Of a DNA stretch of 64,000 nucleotides, positions 47,068 through 57,181 are shown one piece after another (positions within the stretch are counted from its first letter, which is position 1; every line of letters starts with the position of its first letter). The DNA lies in NCBI GenBank assembly GCA_965242605.1, contig CBDESS010000004.1, positions 62,001-126,000 on the forward strand, given 5' to 3'. Made by a program: the position numbers and the translations under genes. Under the pieces are notes generated by a model that had not been told where the DNA came from, did not search any database, and saw nothing but the letters and a program-made list of their open reading frames with translations. Source of the DNA: JAAXHF01 sp965242605. Lineage in GTDB: Bacteria; Desulfobacterota; Binatia; Bin18.

Positions 47068-48152
47068 ATGCGCAGGCATATGAGCATTGTGATCCTTGTG
47101 GCCATTGCAACCGTGCTGGGCCGGCCGGCGCTGGCCAAGGCCGGGCCGCCCGTCGCCCGGGGCGGGCTGACCGATGTGGCCGGGGTCAAGCTCGGCCATT
47201 ACACCCTCAGTCAGCGGCCGACCGGCTGCACCGTCGTCCTGGTCAAAGACGGGGGGTCGCCGGGGTTGATGTGCGCGGCTCTGCCCCGGGCACGCGCGAG
47301 ACCGACCTGTTGCGACCGGTCAGCCTGGTTGACCACGTTCACGCCATTGTGCTGGCCGGCGGCAGCGCCTTTGGCCTAGCCGCGGCAGAGGGCGTTGTTC
47401 AATACCTGGAAGAGAGCGACATCGGTTTTCTGACCCCGGCGGCAAAAATCCCGATTGTCCCGGCCGCCATTCTCCACGACCTCAACGTCGGCGACCCCCG
47501 CGTTCGCCCCAGCGCGGAATGCGGCTACCTAGCGGCCAAGGCGGCCACCAGCGGCCCGGTTGCCGAGGGCAATGTCGGGGCCGGAGCCGGGGCGACCGTC
47601 GGCAAGCTGGCCGGCCCCGGCCGGGCCATGAAATCCGGCCTGGGAACCGCCTCCATCCGCCTGCCGAGCGGCCTGACAGTGGCCGCGGTCGTGGCGGTCA
47701 ACGCCCTCGGCGATATCATTGACCCCCAGACCAACCAGCTTGTGGCCGGCCTGCGCACCGAGGACGGCCGGCGGCTGGCCGACACCAGCCGCCGGCTGCG
47801 CTCCGCCGGTCCGACCAGCAGCCAGAGCGGGCAAAACACCACCATCGGCATCATTGCCACCAACGCCCGGCTGACCAGGGTCCAGGTCACCAAAGTTGCC
47901 CAGATGGCCCACGACGGTTTTGCCCGGGCCATCAACCCGGTACACACGCCGTATGACGGCGACACGATTTTTGCCCGGGCCACCGGCACGTATCAGGAGG
48001 ACAGGAGCAGCCTGGCAGGGACCCTGCATATTGGGGCCTTGGCCGCCGAGGTCATGGCCGAGGCGATTGTCCGCGCCGGGCGCGCCGCGGTCGGCATCCC
48101 CGGCTATCCCGCGACGCGCGATCTGACCCTGCCGGCCAGCCCCCAGAGCTGA
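47068..48152 (+). pseudogene. P1-family peptidase (DmpA/BapA-like), frameshifted
   Basis: Beta-aminopeptidase or self-cleaving Ntn hydrolase. The N-terminal part has a signal peptide (MSIVILVAIATVLG) and GGLTDVAGVKLGHYT, typical of the family. That frame goes off at about 47250. The correct continuation is GVDVRGSAPGTRETDLL in another frame, then ending NTTIGIIATNARLTR, with the autocleavage Thr in NTT. The shift falls in a run of six G at 47251-47256; a seventh G would restore DGGVAGVDVRG. A sequence error is therefore quite possible, in which case the gene is intact with about 360 residues and the product is exported. Confidence 0.82.
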
Positions 48153-48361
48153 TCCCATCCCCGGCAGCGGGCAGGATGAAGGAAACGGGCACAAGCCCCC
48201 ACTGCTCTTCCACAATCCCGGTCATCCCTTAATCCTACCAATCACAGTTCAGACACACACGGCCTGCATTGCCGAGACCGCCCTGATCCTGTAGAGGAGA
48301 GAGACCCACAGGCCGGCGGAGCAGCCCCAGGGCGACGGCCACGGCGAGGAGGACGGGACGC

Positions 48362-49591
48362 ATGATCGTCATGAATGAACATTATCTCCAGCTCCAGGCG
48401 TCGTACCTGTTTTCGGACATCGCCAAGCGGGTGGCCGCGTTTCAGGAACACCATCCAGACCGGGATGTCATCCGGCTGGGGATTGGCGACGTGACCCGCG
48501 GCCTGCCCGCGGCCTGCATTGCCGCCCTGCACGCCGCGGTGGACGAAATGGCCAAGGATGCGACGTTTCGCGGCTACGGCCCGGAGCTGGGCTACGAGTT
48601 TTTACGCCAGGCGGTTGCCGAGCACGACTTCCGGGCGCGTGGACTTGATATCTCCCCGGATGAGGTTTTTATCAGCGATGGGGCCAAGTGCGATTCGGGC
48701 AATTTTCAGGAACTGTTCGCCCCCAACACCCGCATCGCCGTACCCGACCCGGTCTATCCGGTCTATGTTGACACCAACGTCATGGCCGGCCGCTCCGCCG
48801 GCTGGCAGGACGGCCGCTACCAAGGGCTGGTGTATCTGGAATCGACCCAGGACAACAACTACATTCCTGCCCCGCCCCAGGCCAAGGTTGACGCCATCTA
48901 TCTGTGCTTTCCCAACAATCCGACCGGCAGCATGGCCACCAGGGAGCAACTCCAGCCGTGGGTAGACTATGCCAGGGACAACAAAGCCCTGATTCTGTAC
49001 GACACGGCCTATGTCGAGTTTATCCGCGACGACAGCCTGCCCCAGAGCATTTATGAGCTGGAAGGGGCCAGGGAGGTGGCGGTCGAGTTTCGCAGCTTTT
49101 CAAAGACGGCCGGCTTTACCGGCACCCGCTGCGCCTATACCATTGTGCCCAAGCAGTGTCAGGTCTACGACTCGCAGGGCACGGCCTACGCCTTGCACGC
49201 CCTGTGGGACCGCCGCCAATCAACCAAGTTCAACGGGGTGTCGTATCCGGTCCAGCGGGCCGCGGAGGCGGTGTATTCCCCACAGGGCAGACGGCAGGTC
49301 CGGGAGCTGAGCGACTATTACATGGCCAACGCGGCCCTGATTCGCCAGACCATGAGCGGACTCGGCTACACCTGTGCTGGCGGTGAACACGCCCCGTATG
49401 TCTGGATCAAGGCGAACACAGACTCGTGGCAGTTCTTTGACCTGCTGCTGCACAAAGCCGGGGTAGTGTGTACCCCGGGCGCAGGTTTTGGCAAGTGCGG
49501 CGAGGGCTACGCCCGGCTCAGCGCGTTTAGCAGCCGCCAGAATGTCGAGACGGCCCTTGAGCGGATGAGCGCGGCCCTGAGCGGTGCCTGA
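48362..49591 (+). CDS. dapL: LL-diaminopimelate aminotransferase
   Basis: PLP enzyme that makes LL-diaminopimelate from tetrahydrodipicolinate in one step, for lysine and peptidoglycan. It has 409 residues. The conserved start RLGIGDVTRGLP, then SDGAKCDSGN, and the PLP Lys in SFSKTAGFTGTRC are diagnostic of DapL. It replaces the succinylase route, a trait of Desulfobacterota, Chlorobi, plants and others. The start at 48362 follows GAGGAGG. The 209 bases upstream hold no gene; they include a 15-base copy (CGGCCTGCATTGCCG) of a sequence inside dapL. Confidence 0.93.
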   Translation: MIVMNEHYLQLQASYLFSDIAKRVAAFQEHHPDRDVIRLGIGDVTRGLPAACIAALHAAVDEMAKDATFRGYGPELGYEFLRQAVAEHDFRARGLDISPDEVFISDGAKCDSGNFQELFAPNTRIAVPDPVYPVYVDTNVMAGRSAGWQDGRYQGLVYLESTQDNNYIPAPPQAKVDAIYLCFPNNPTGSMATREQLQPWVDYARDNKALILYDTAYVEFIRDDSLPQSIYELEGAREVAVEFRSFSKTAGFTGTRCAYTIVPKQCQVYDSQGTAYALHALWDRRQSTKFNGVSYPVQRAAEAVYSPQGRRQVRELSDYYMANAALIRQTMSGLGYTCAGGEHAPYVWIKANTDSWQFFDLLLHKAGVVCTPGAGFGKCGEGYARLSAFSSRQNVETALERMSAALSGA

Positions 49592-49711
49592 AAAGACGCC
49601 TGGGGCGCGAAGGTGTTCAGAGACGGAACGCCAGCCGGGCGTCACGGCTGGTTGCCACACCAGAGCCCATCTCCGGGAGTCCCGTGCAGTAAGGCAGAGG
49701 AGGATAGCCAT

Positions 49712-51859
49712 ATGGCTGTGAGGTTTGAAGCGGCCCGGCGGCGGTGGGCGTGGACTCTTTTCGTTATCAGCCTTGGCCTTATCCACGCCATTGCCCAGCC
49801 AGCCCCGGCCCAGGACGCTGGGCCGCCGGCAAAGGCCGGCGAAGCCACCGCGCTTGCGCCGCTGACCGTTTCGGCCGAGCGCATCCTGCCCTTTGAGGGC
49901 GCGGGCGGCTCAGTGGTGTCGGCCCGGTTGGCACGCGAGCATCACGCCAAAGATGTGGCCGAAATCCTCAAGACCCAAGTCCCCGGGGCGGGCGGGAAAC
50001 GCATCGGCGGGATGCACCTTGACCCCATCATTCGCGGGCTGCGCGAGGACCGGCTGAGCGTCATGACCAACGGCACCAAGATATGGGGTGGCGGGCCGTT
50101 TCGCATGGACCCGCCGACCTCGCTGCTGGAAATCGAGGAGATTGAAGCCATTGAGGTCATCAAGGGGCCGTACTCCGTCACCCGGGGGCCGAGCGGCATC
50201 GGTGGCACGATCAACCTGGTGACCAAGCAGCCCGAACTGGCCGCCGAGTGGTACGCCGAGGCCTCGCTCGGCGGCCTGTACGCCAGCAACTACAACGGCT
50301 TTGCCAGCCTAGCCTCGGTCAGCGCCGGTGGGCCGCAGCTCGCCTTTCGGCTGTCGGGCAGCTACCGCGATTATCAGGACTATGACTCGGGCGGCGGCGA
50401 GCGGATGCAGTCCGGGTTTCAGAGCCAAGCGGTGTCTGGCACGCTGCTGTGGCAGCCCCATGCGGCTCATCGCCTTCGGCTGTCGCTGAGCCGTGAGTCA
50501 GACCGCGACTCGCGCTTTGCTACCCTGCCCCTGCACCTGGAAGAGGACGACGCCTATCTCGGCTCGCTGACATATACCTTCACCGACCCGCTGCCCTCGG
50601 TCCACAGCCTGAGCGTCACCGGCTACTACAACTATGTGCATCACCGGATGAACAACGAGCATGAGCCCAGCCGGGTCATGTTGAGCAATACCCTGCCGCT
50701 TGACGCCCGGACCTTTGGCGGGCGGCTGGAGGCGACTCTAGGCCCGGCCTGGGGCGGCCGCCTGACGGTCGGCGGCGACGCCTATCGGCTGGAGCGCGAA
50801 GGTGTCCACCGGATCAGGTTTCGCATTGGGCCGAGCGCTGGCCGGCGGGTGTCGTTTGCGACCTGGCCCGAAACTTCGATCATGGACGGCGGCATCTTTG
50901 GCGAGTATGACTATCGGCTCGCTCCCAAGTGGCGGTGTATTGTCGGGGGCCGGGTGGATTTTGTCAGCGCCGAAGCCGACCCGGACGCGACAACCCGGAT
51001 GCGCTATGGCGGCAATAACCCTGCCGGGGCCGATACGGATAGCATCAACAGCTTTGAGACCAATGCGAGCGCCAACGCGCGGCTGATCTATTCGCCCCTG
51101 CCGACGCTTGACCTGTTTGTCGGGCTGGGCCGGGCGGTGCGGACGGCCGATGCGACCGAACGCTACCTGGCCTTTGGCCCGGGCCCGGGCGGCTTCTATG
51201 TCGGCAACCCCGCCCTTGACCCGGAAGAGAGCCTGGAGGTTGATGTCGGCCTGAACGCCGGCTGGGGCCGGCTGGCGATTGATGGCTCGTTTTTCTACAA
51301 CCGCGTGGACAACTACATCCTGGCGTATGTCATCGATCCAGAGCAGGCCAACCCGGTCCGTATGTTCCTGCCGATGGCTCCCGACACAACGATCCTGCGC
51401 GGCTTTCGCAATATCAACCGGGCTGAACTGCTCGGCGGAGACCTCGGCCTGAGCTATGCCCTGCGGGAGGACCTGAGCTTGGTCGGCACCTTTGCCTATG
51501 TGCGTGGAGAGAACGGACAGGACAACACCGCCCTCCCCGAGATTCCACCCCTGGAGGGCCGGCTGGGCTTCCGCTATGAGCACCCCGACTGGGGCGTGTG
51601 GCTGAACCCGACGGTCTGGCTGGCCCAGAGCCAACACCGCATTGACACGGCGTTTGGCGAGGATGTCACGCCCGGCTTTGTGACCGTGGACCTCAACGCC
51701 GGCTGGCGCTTTCTCGGGCGCTACGAGCTGATTATTGCCGTCGATAACCTGCTCAACAACAACTATCACGAGCATACGACCCGGGAGAATCCGTTTAGCG
51801 GACAGGAGGTGTTTGAGGCCGGCCGGGTGGTGACGGTCGGTATCAGAGCCAGCTTTTGA
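49712..51859 (+). CDS. TonB-dependent outer membrane receptor
   Basis: Barrel receptor of 715 residues, probably for a siderophore or other chelate. The signal peptide ends near PAPAQ. The plug domain follows with ALAPLTVSAERI and VIKGPYSVTRGPSGIGGTINLVTK, the standard plug motif. The C-terminal strand ends in a Phe (VTVGIRASF). There is no sigma or FecR pair alongside. The start at 49712 has GAGGAGG; the longer frame to 49613 is not used. Loop sequence does not identify a ligand. Confidence 0.92.
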   Translation: MAVRFEAARRRWAWTLFVISLGLIHAIAQPAPAQDAGPPAKAGEATALAPLTVSAERILPFEGAGGSVVSARLAREHHAKDVAEILKTQVPGAGGKRIGGMHLDPIIRGLREDRLSVMTNGTKIWGGGPFRMDPPTSLLEIEEIEAIEVIKGPYSVTRGPSGIGGTINLVTKQPELAAEWYAEASLGGLYASNYNGFASLASVSAGGPQLAFRLSGSYRDYQDYDSGGGERMQSGFQSQAVSGTLLWQPHAAHRLRLSLSRESDRDSRFATLPLHLEEDDAYLGSLTYTFTDPLPSVHSLSVTGYYNYVHHRMNNEHEPSRVMLSNTLPLDARTFGGRLEATLGPAWGGRLTVGGDAYRLEREGVHRIRFRIGPSAGRRVSFATWPETSIMDGGIFGEYDYRLAPKWRCIVGGRVDFVSAEADPDATTRMRYGGNNPAGADTDSINSFETNASANARLIYSPLPTLDLFVGLGRAVRTADATERYLAFGPGPGGFYVGNPALDPEESLEVDVGLNAGWGRLAIDGSFFYNRVDNYILAYVIDPEQANPVRMFLPMAPDTTILRGFRNINRAELLGGDLGLSYALREDLSLVGTFAYVRGENGQDNTALPEIPPLEGRLGFRYEHPDWGVWLNPTVWLAQSQHRIDTAFGEDVTPGFVTVDLNAGWRFLGRYELIIAVDNLLNNNYHEHTTRENPFSGQEVFEAGRVVTVGIRASF

Positions 51860-51900
51860 GCCGGCTTGACTCTTCTGCCCACACCGCTGACACTTCGCTC

Positions 51901-52677
51901 ATGTTGTGCAAACGCCTTATTCCGTGCCTCGATGTCAAAGCCGGCCGGGTAGTCAAAGGGGTCAATTTTGTCAATCTGCGTGACGCCGGCGACCCGGTCG
52001 AGGTCGCCCAGCGCTATGATGACGAGGGGGCCGACGAGCTGACTTTTCTGGATATTACGGCCTCCCACGAACGGCGCAAAATCCTGCTTGATGTAGTCCG
52101 ACGCACCGCGGAAACGGTCTTTATGCCGCTGACCGTCGGCGGCGGGGTACGAGAGATTGGAGATATCCGCAATCTGCTGAATGCCGGGGCCGACAAGGTA
52201 TCAATCAACACCGCCGCGGTAGACCGCCCGGAGTTCGTCAAGGAGGCCGCCGAGCGCTTTGGCGCGCAGTGTACAGTGGTCGCGATTGACGCCAAGCGGG
52301 CGGCTCCGGGCCGGCGGGCGGGGGGCTGGGAGGTGTACGTCCACGGCGGGCGGACGCCGACCGGGATTGATGCCGTTGAGTGGGCAGAGCGCATGGAAGC
52401 CTGTGGCGCGGGCGAAATCCTGCTGACCAGCATGGACCGGGACGGCACCCGGGCCGGCTATGATATCGACCTGACCCGGGCGATTGCCGACGCGGTAAGC
52501 GTGCCGGTGATCGCCTCGGGCGGGGTGGGCAGTCTGGAGCATATCCATGCCGGGCTGACCCGCGGGCGGGCGGATGCGGCCCTGGCCGCGTCAATTTTTC
52601 ACTACCAGGAATACACGATTCGGGACTGCAAGGCGTTCTTGGCCAAGCGGGGCGTCAGGGTGCGGCAAACGTATTGA
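51901..52677 (+). CDS. hisF: Imidazole glycerol phosphate synthase subunit HisF
   Basis: Cyclase half of histidine synthesis. It forms imidazole glycerol phosphate and AICAR using ammonia from HisH. It has 258 residues. The start CKRLIPCLDVKAGRVVKGVNF has the catalytic Asp, the second is in LLTSMDRDGT, and IASGGVGSLEHI is the phosphate loop. The ATG at 51901 is 42 bases after the receptor gene. HisH and other his genes are not here; HisF is alone, with no clear operon. Confidence 0.95.
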   Translation: MLCKRLIPCLDVKAGRVVKGVNFVNLRDAGDPVEVAQRYDDEGADELTFLDITASHERRKILLDVVRRTAETVFMPLTVGGGVREIGDIRNLLNAGADKVSINTAAVDRPEFVKEAAERFGAQCTVVAIDAKRAAPGRRAGGWEVYVHGGRTPTGIDAVEWAERMEACGAGEILLTSMDRDGTRAGYDIDLTRAIADAVSVPVIASGGVGSLEHIHAGLTRGRADAALAASIFHYQEYTIRDCKAFLAKRGVRVRQTY

Positions 52678-52757
52678 AAACCGCCTGTGCAATAGGCTAT
52701 GCCGGCCAGGACGCGATCGATACAGACTGCGGGACAAGCCACATGAAGGAGGGACGT

Positions 52758-53624
52758 ATGGCCAAAGTCATGATCGAGGCTGCCATTAACGGCAACGCCA
52801 TGAGGGCTCTCAACCCCCACATTCCGTATAGCCCGGAGGAAATCGCCAACGACGCAATCGCCACCTGTCGGGCCGGCGCGGCGCTGATCCATTTTCATGT
52901 CCGCAACCCCGACACCGGGGCGTGGGTGCAAGACCTGCCGTACTACTCCGAGGTCTACACACGCACCCGCGAGCAGTGCAAGCCGCTGCTGTGGCCGACC
53001 TTTCCGTTTGGCGATGATCCGGTCCGGCGGTTTCAGCACTTTTTTGAGCTGGCCAAAGACCCAAGTACCAAACCCGACCTGGGGGCCGGTGATATGGGCT
53101 CGGTCAACCTAGTGTCGTATGACCTGGCCACCAAGACCCTGGGCGAGGGGAGTTTTGTCTACCAGAACTCCTACGACACCATCAAACACTTCCTGGAGGG
53201 CTCCAATGCACTTGGCCTGCGTCCGACCCTCCAGATTTTCGACGCCAGTTTTTTGCGCGCCGCCCTGGTCTTCCTGGACAAAGGCGTACTGACCGAGCCG
53301 CTGTTGCTGAAGTTCTATTTTGGCGGGCCGGCCCTGCCGTTTGGCCTACCCCCGACCTTGAAGAGCCTTGAAGCCTATCTGGACATGCTCACCGGCGTGC
53401 GCTGTCACTGGTTTGCGGCCACCCTCGGCGACGACAACTTGCCCTTTGTGCCGCAGATCGTCAGCATGGGCGGCCATGTGCGGGTTGGCCTAGAGGACTA
53501 CCAGTACGCCACAGAAGGCCAGCTCAGCAATGCCGAAATTGTGGGCCGGGCGGTGGGGATGATTACGGGCATGGGCCACGAGGTGGCGACGCCGGAGGAG
53601 ACGCGGGTCATACTGGAGACCTGA
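52758..53624 (+). CDS. Beta-keto acid cleavage enzyme (BKACE, DUF849)
   Basis: Zn-dependent enzyme family that cleaves a beta-keto acid with acetyl-CoA to give acetoacetate and a CoA ester. It has 288 residues. The metal and substrate site is in AALIHFHVRNP near residues 36-46, and the C-terminal GGHVRVGLEDYQY carries the second conserved site. The start ATG at 52758 follows AAGGAGGG. It is likely a catabolic partner of the CoA-transferase and ACAD-type genes in this region; substrate unknown. It is the last intact gene before the defence remnant at 53704. Confidence 0.88.
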   Translation: MAKVMIEAAINGNAMRALNPHIPYSPEEIANDAIATCRAGAALIHFHVRNPDTGAWVQDLPYYSEVYTRTREQCKPLLWPTFPFGDDPVRRFQHFFELAKDPSTKPDLGAGDMGSVNLVSYDLATKTLGEGSFVYQNSYDTIKHFLEGSNALGLRPTLQIFDASFLRAALVFLDKGVLTEPLLLKFYFGGPALPFGLPPTLKSLEAYLDMLTGVRCHWFAATLGDDNLPFVPQIVSMGGHVRVGLEDYQYATEGQLSNAEIVGRAVGMITGMGHEVATPEETRVILET

Positions 53625-53703
53625 CAAGGTACAGCTCACAGGAAGCCTATCTGACTAGTGGACTACAGACCGCAGGCCCATAGTCCGTTGAACGGAGCAT
53701 ACG

Positions 53704-54966
53704 GTGTTGGCAGAGAAAGAAGAGCGGAGCGGGGTGGATGAGTGGCCCAAGATGCGGTTCAGTGACGCGGTTCTGATCAGTCCGCTGGTCCGTCTCGAAC
53801 GCGGAAGACCCTACCCATTTGTCAATATGGCCGCCGTGAACGCAGGTTCCCGGTGTGCATACGCGCTTGAGCGACATGCCTATTCAGGCGGCGGGACACG
53901 CTTTCGGAGTGGCGACACACTCATGGCGTGGCTCACGCCTTGCCTGGAGAATGGCAAGATCGCCCGCTACTGCGCGCCTCATTCATCGGACACCGCGCAC
54001 GGCTCAACGGAGTTCATCGTCATTCGAGGCCGCCCTAACGTTACGGACACCGGGTTCGCCTATTACCTGACGCAATGGGAAGAGGTGCGTAATTACGCTA
54101 TTGGCCAGATGACCGGCACCTCTGGACGCCAGAGAGTCCAGACGAAATCCCTGGACCATCTTACGGTCACAATCCCGCCCCCCCCCGAGCAGCGCGCCAT
54201 TGCCCACCTCCTGGGCACGCTCGACGACAAGATTGACCTCAACCGCCGCATCAACGCCACCCTGGAAGCAATGGCTCGGGGGCTGTTCATCTCCTGGTTC
54301 GTCCACTTTGACCCCGTCCATGCCAAAGCCAGCCTGAAACAACGCACGTCTCAAGGGGCGGGTGCTTGGCCGGTGGCACGGGCACGGGCCTATCTAGACC
54401 GGCTGGAGCCGGAGATTGCCGCCTTATTCCCGGATCGTTTTGTGGACTCGGAGTTGGGGCCGATTCCCGCCGGGTGGGCGGTCAAGCCGCTTGGCGATCT
54501 CATCGAACTCGCTTACGACAAAGCACTCAAGGCGGACACCATTGTAGGTCGCAAGGGGAATCCCGGAACAGTCCCCTGGGCTGCCAGTGCGTACTTTCCC
54601 ATTGACACGACATTTTATGTTGTTCCCAAGGATTCGGGAACGCCAAGCCTGCCCTTTCTGTTCTACGCCTTGCAAGGGCAAGGGCTGCCGGCCGTTGCTG
54701 CGGACTCGGCGGTGCCTGGCCTGAACCGAAACTTGGCCTCCCTCAACCAACAGGTGACGCCCCCGGCCCCTCTTGTTGCCCACTTTGGCGCACAGGTAGA
54801 GCGCTTCTTTGCACGCCGGCATGGCTTGGAGGAGGAGAGCTGCACCCTCGCCGCCCTCCGCGATACCTTTCTGCCCAAGCTGGTCTCGGGTAAGCTGCGG
54901 ATACACTCAGGGTCAAGCGTGGAAAAAATCATGCCCGCGTTGTCAGACAATGGGAAAGTCGGATGA
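53704..54966 (+). CDS. hsdS: Type I restriction enzyme specificity subunit HsdS, orphan
   Basis: DNA-recognition subunit of a type I system, 420 residues. Two target-recognition domains are joined by helices; the first is about residues 1-165, ending in IPPPPEQRAIAHLLGTLDDKIDLNRRIN. The second domain, from LGPIPAGWAVKPLGDLIELAYDKALKAD, is short. It jumps to TIVGRKGNPGTV where relatives have about 25-30 residues more, so an in-frame deletion is likely. The C-terminal helix FLPKLVSGKLRI is intact. The start is a GTG. hsdM and hsdR are not next to it, so no complete system is here. Confidence 0.78.
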   Translation: MLAEKEERSGVDEWPKMRFSDAVLISPLVRLERGRPYPFVNMAAVNAGSRCAYALERHAYSGGGTRFRSGDTLMAWLTPCLENGKIARYCAPHSSDTAHGSTEFIVIRGRPNVTDTGFAYYLTQWEEVRNYAIGQMTGTSGRQRVQTKSLDHLTVTIPPPPEQRAIAHLLGTLDDKIDLNRRINATLEAMARGLFISWFVHFDPVHAKASLKQRTSQGAGAWPVARARAYLDRLEPEIAALFPDRFVDSELGPIPAGWAVKPLGDLIELAYDKALKADTIVGRKGNPGTVPWAASAYFPIDTTFYVVPKDSGTPSLPFLFYALQGQGLPAVAADSAVPGLNRNLASLNQQVTPPAPLVAHFGAQVERFFARRHGLEEESCTLAALRDTFLPKLVSGKLRIHSGSSVEKIMPALSDNGKVG

Positions 54967-54981
54967 CGAAGAGGAGTAGCT

Positions 54982-56139
54982 ATGAGCATTGATATCGTTC
55001 AAGGCACTAGCAGTAAACCTGTGTCCACCGACGCGTTGGTTAAACTCATGTCGAGTCAGACCGATATAGATGGACAGATGTTCACCGGATACCCGATCAT
55101 CAGCACAGCGGAAGGGCCTCATCTAATTGACGCTCTCCTCGTATCCCCTGACAAGGGAATTCTCGTGTTCGATCTCATTGAAGGACCCGATATCGGTGAT
55201 TACGGATCGAGGCAGGATGATGCGGCCAACAAGCTTGAAGCTCGACTTAGACCCCATCGTGAACTAATGCGGGGCCGGAATCTCCGTATCCCGATTCATA
55301 CGGTTTCGTTTGCGCCAGGCACGAGCGAGTTGCCCCAAGACGGTAGTAGTAGGCATCAAATCGCGAATCGCAGAGATACTCTCATACAAGTACTGGAACG
55401 TTTCGAGTGGGAGAATGGAAAGAGAAGTGTTTACAAGGCTGCTCTGTCTGCACTTGAGAGCATTTCGACGATTCGTAAGACCAAGACAAAACGGACGATC
55501 CAGCAAGAAGACTCTAGAGGTGCCAAGCTAAAAAACTTGGAAGATTCGATTGCCACGCTGGATGCCGAGCAACTGAAGGCGGTTGTCGAAACAGTCGAAG
55601 GAGTACAACGCATTCGTGGTCTGGCAGGCTCGGGCAAGACCATTGTCTTGGCGCTTAAGGCTGCCTACCTTCATGCTCAACACCCCGAGTGGCGTATGGC
55701 CGTCACCTTCAACACACGCTCGCTCAAGGGACAGTTCCGACGTTTAATCAACAACTTCTCCCTTGAACAGACAGGCCAAGATCCCAATTGGGAGAACCTG
55801 CGCATTGTCAACGCCTGGGGGGCTCCAGGTGGCAGCAAACGCGATGGCGTTTACTACGAGTTTTGTCGTGTGCACGATATAGAATACTGCGACTTCCAGT
55901 CAGCCAGAAGAAAATTTCCACCAGGAAAAGAGTTCTCCGGAGCCTGTGAACTTGCAGTCAGTCAGGCGCAGGAAGTGAAGCCAGTCTATGATGCGCTCTT
56001 AGTAGACGAGGCACAAGATTTTTCACCCGCCTTCCTCCAACTTTGCTACGCATTGCTAGACAATCACAAAAGATTAGTCTACGCATACGACGAGCTGCAA
56101 AATCTTTCTGAAGAATCCCTTCCTTCACCAAATGCCTGA
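54982..56139 (+). pseudogene. Superfamily 1 helicase with NERD-like N terminus, truncated
   Basis: Protein of 385 residues, half the expected size. The N-terminal part (about 1-150) resembles a nuclease-related domain. The ATPase then begins: Walker A GLAGSGKT at 213-220 and Walker B LLVDEAQDF with Asp342. It stops just after the segment YAYDELQNLS, where relatives have the rest of the helicase. The frame ends by chance at PNA, so the 3' half has been deleted. It follows the HsdS gene by 15 bases in the same direction. Lower GC than the flanks suggests it arrived by transfer. Confidence 0.75.
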
Positions 56140-56602
56140 CGGGGCGTTGATTCATGTGTTTTGACTATGACGGTCGGGACAGCCACCACCGGGAATTAGT
56201 ACATCCTAAGTCTCACTTAACGCTCGGCCAATACGCGAACTGCCGAATCTCCGGTAACGGCCCCAATGACGCCTTTCTGGTTTATCGACTTCATTCTCAG
56301 GAACTTCTACTGCACTGCGCATGCTGCCGAGTTTCCTGCACAGCAGGGTATGTTTATCGAGTCGATACTTCCAACCGAGCGAGGCGTGATTCATGTGGTT
56401 GTCCCATATGAGTAGCATGGCTAGTCTGAATGACTCCACCGCTACCTTAGCGTTTCCGGGGAGCCTCGCCGGATGTATCGCCCACGGGCTGGGTATCGTC
56501 CCCGACACGCTGCTTCCCAAGCTTATTTTCGGAGGTCTAAGGAAGAGCCCAGATAGAAACGCAGGCCTCATACTTTTGACCTTCACCATTTGATTTCTCC
56601 CA
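56140..56602. other. Unassigned lower-GC stretch after the helicase remnant
   Basis: 463 bases with no gene I can support. Frames are open on both strands over parts of it (for example 56206 onward on the minus strand), but their sequences look random and match nothing known to me. It is probably debris from the deletion that removed the helicase 3' half. Confidence 0.4.
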
Positions 56603-57181
56603 GTGAACAAGACTGCTCTCATCACCCAAATCCACGCTACCCCGCTCATGACAGTCCTGGCCGTCACCGGCGGCGGCGGCCAAGCCGTCGCCGACCTCCT
56701 GGCCGTGCCAGGCGCTTCGCGCACAGTCTTGGAAGCCGTCATCCCCTACAGTCAGGCCGCCCAAAGCGCCTTCCTAGGCGAAACGGTTGATCAGTCGGTT
56801 ACGGCCGAGGCCGCAGCAGCCCTCGCCCGAGTCGCCTATCATCGGGCACTCCGGCTCCGGACGGATGAAACGGTGCCGCTTATCGGTCTAGCCTGCACCG
56901 CAGCTCTGGCAACCAACCGGCCAAAGAAGGGCGAGCATCGGGCCCATATCGGGGTGTGTGATGCGGAAAGCTCTCGGGTCTGTTCCCTCACCCTGTGCAA
57001 GGGCAGCCGCGACCGGAGCGGCGAAGAACAGCTTGTGACCGCGCTGTTGCTCTCCACGCTAGCCGAGGCGTGTGGTCTTGAGACTAGACTGGAACTCGGA
57101 CTGCTGCCCCAGGAGCACCTCGTCATTCAGGATTTTTCTTTCATCCCGCCAAAAATCGCAAAATTCAGAAACTTCCAATAG
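56603..57181 (+). CDS. CinA-like domain protein, probably truncated at the 3' end
   Basis: The first 150 residues have the nicotinamide-nucleotide amidase/CinA-C look: VTGGGGQAVADLLAVPGASRTVLEAVIPYS, then TAEAAAALARVAY and LIGLACTAALATNRPKKGEH. Larger relatives carry this domain in front of a nucleotidyltransferase; here the protein is 192 residues and the last 20 (IPPKIAKFRNFQ) are read from the antisense of the neighbouring gene. It overlaps the 3' end of the methyltransferase at 57127 by 55 bases. The original 3' end seems lost. The start is a GTG at 56603. Confidence 0.65.
   Translation: MNKTALITQIHATPLMTVLAVTGGGGQAVADLLAVPGASRTVLEAVIPYSQAAQSAFLGETVDQSVTAEAAAALARVAYHRALRLRTDETVPLIGLACTAALATNRPKKGEHRAHIGVCDAESSRVCSLTLCKGSRDRSGEEQLVTALLLSTLAEACGLETRLELGLLPQEHLVIQDFSFIPPKIAKFRNFQ

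Noticed and set aside
56206..56742. Minus-strand frame of 178 codons in the unassigned stretch
   Set aside because: It runs into the antisense of the CinA-like gene, and its sequence has no recognisable order or motif.
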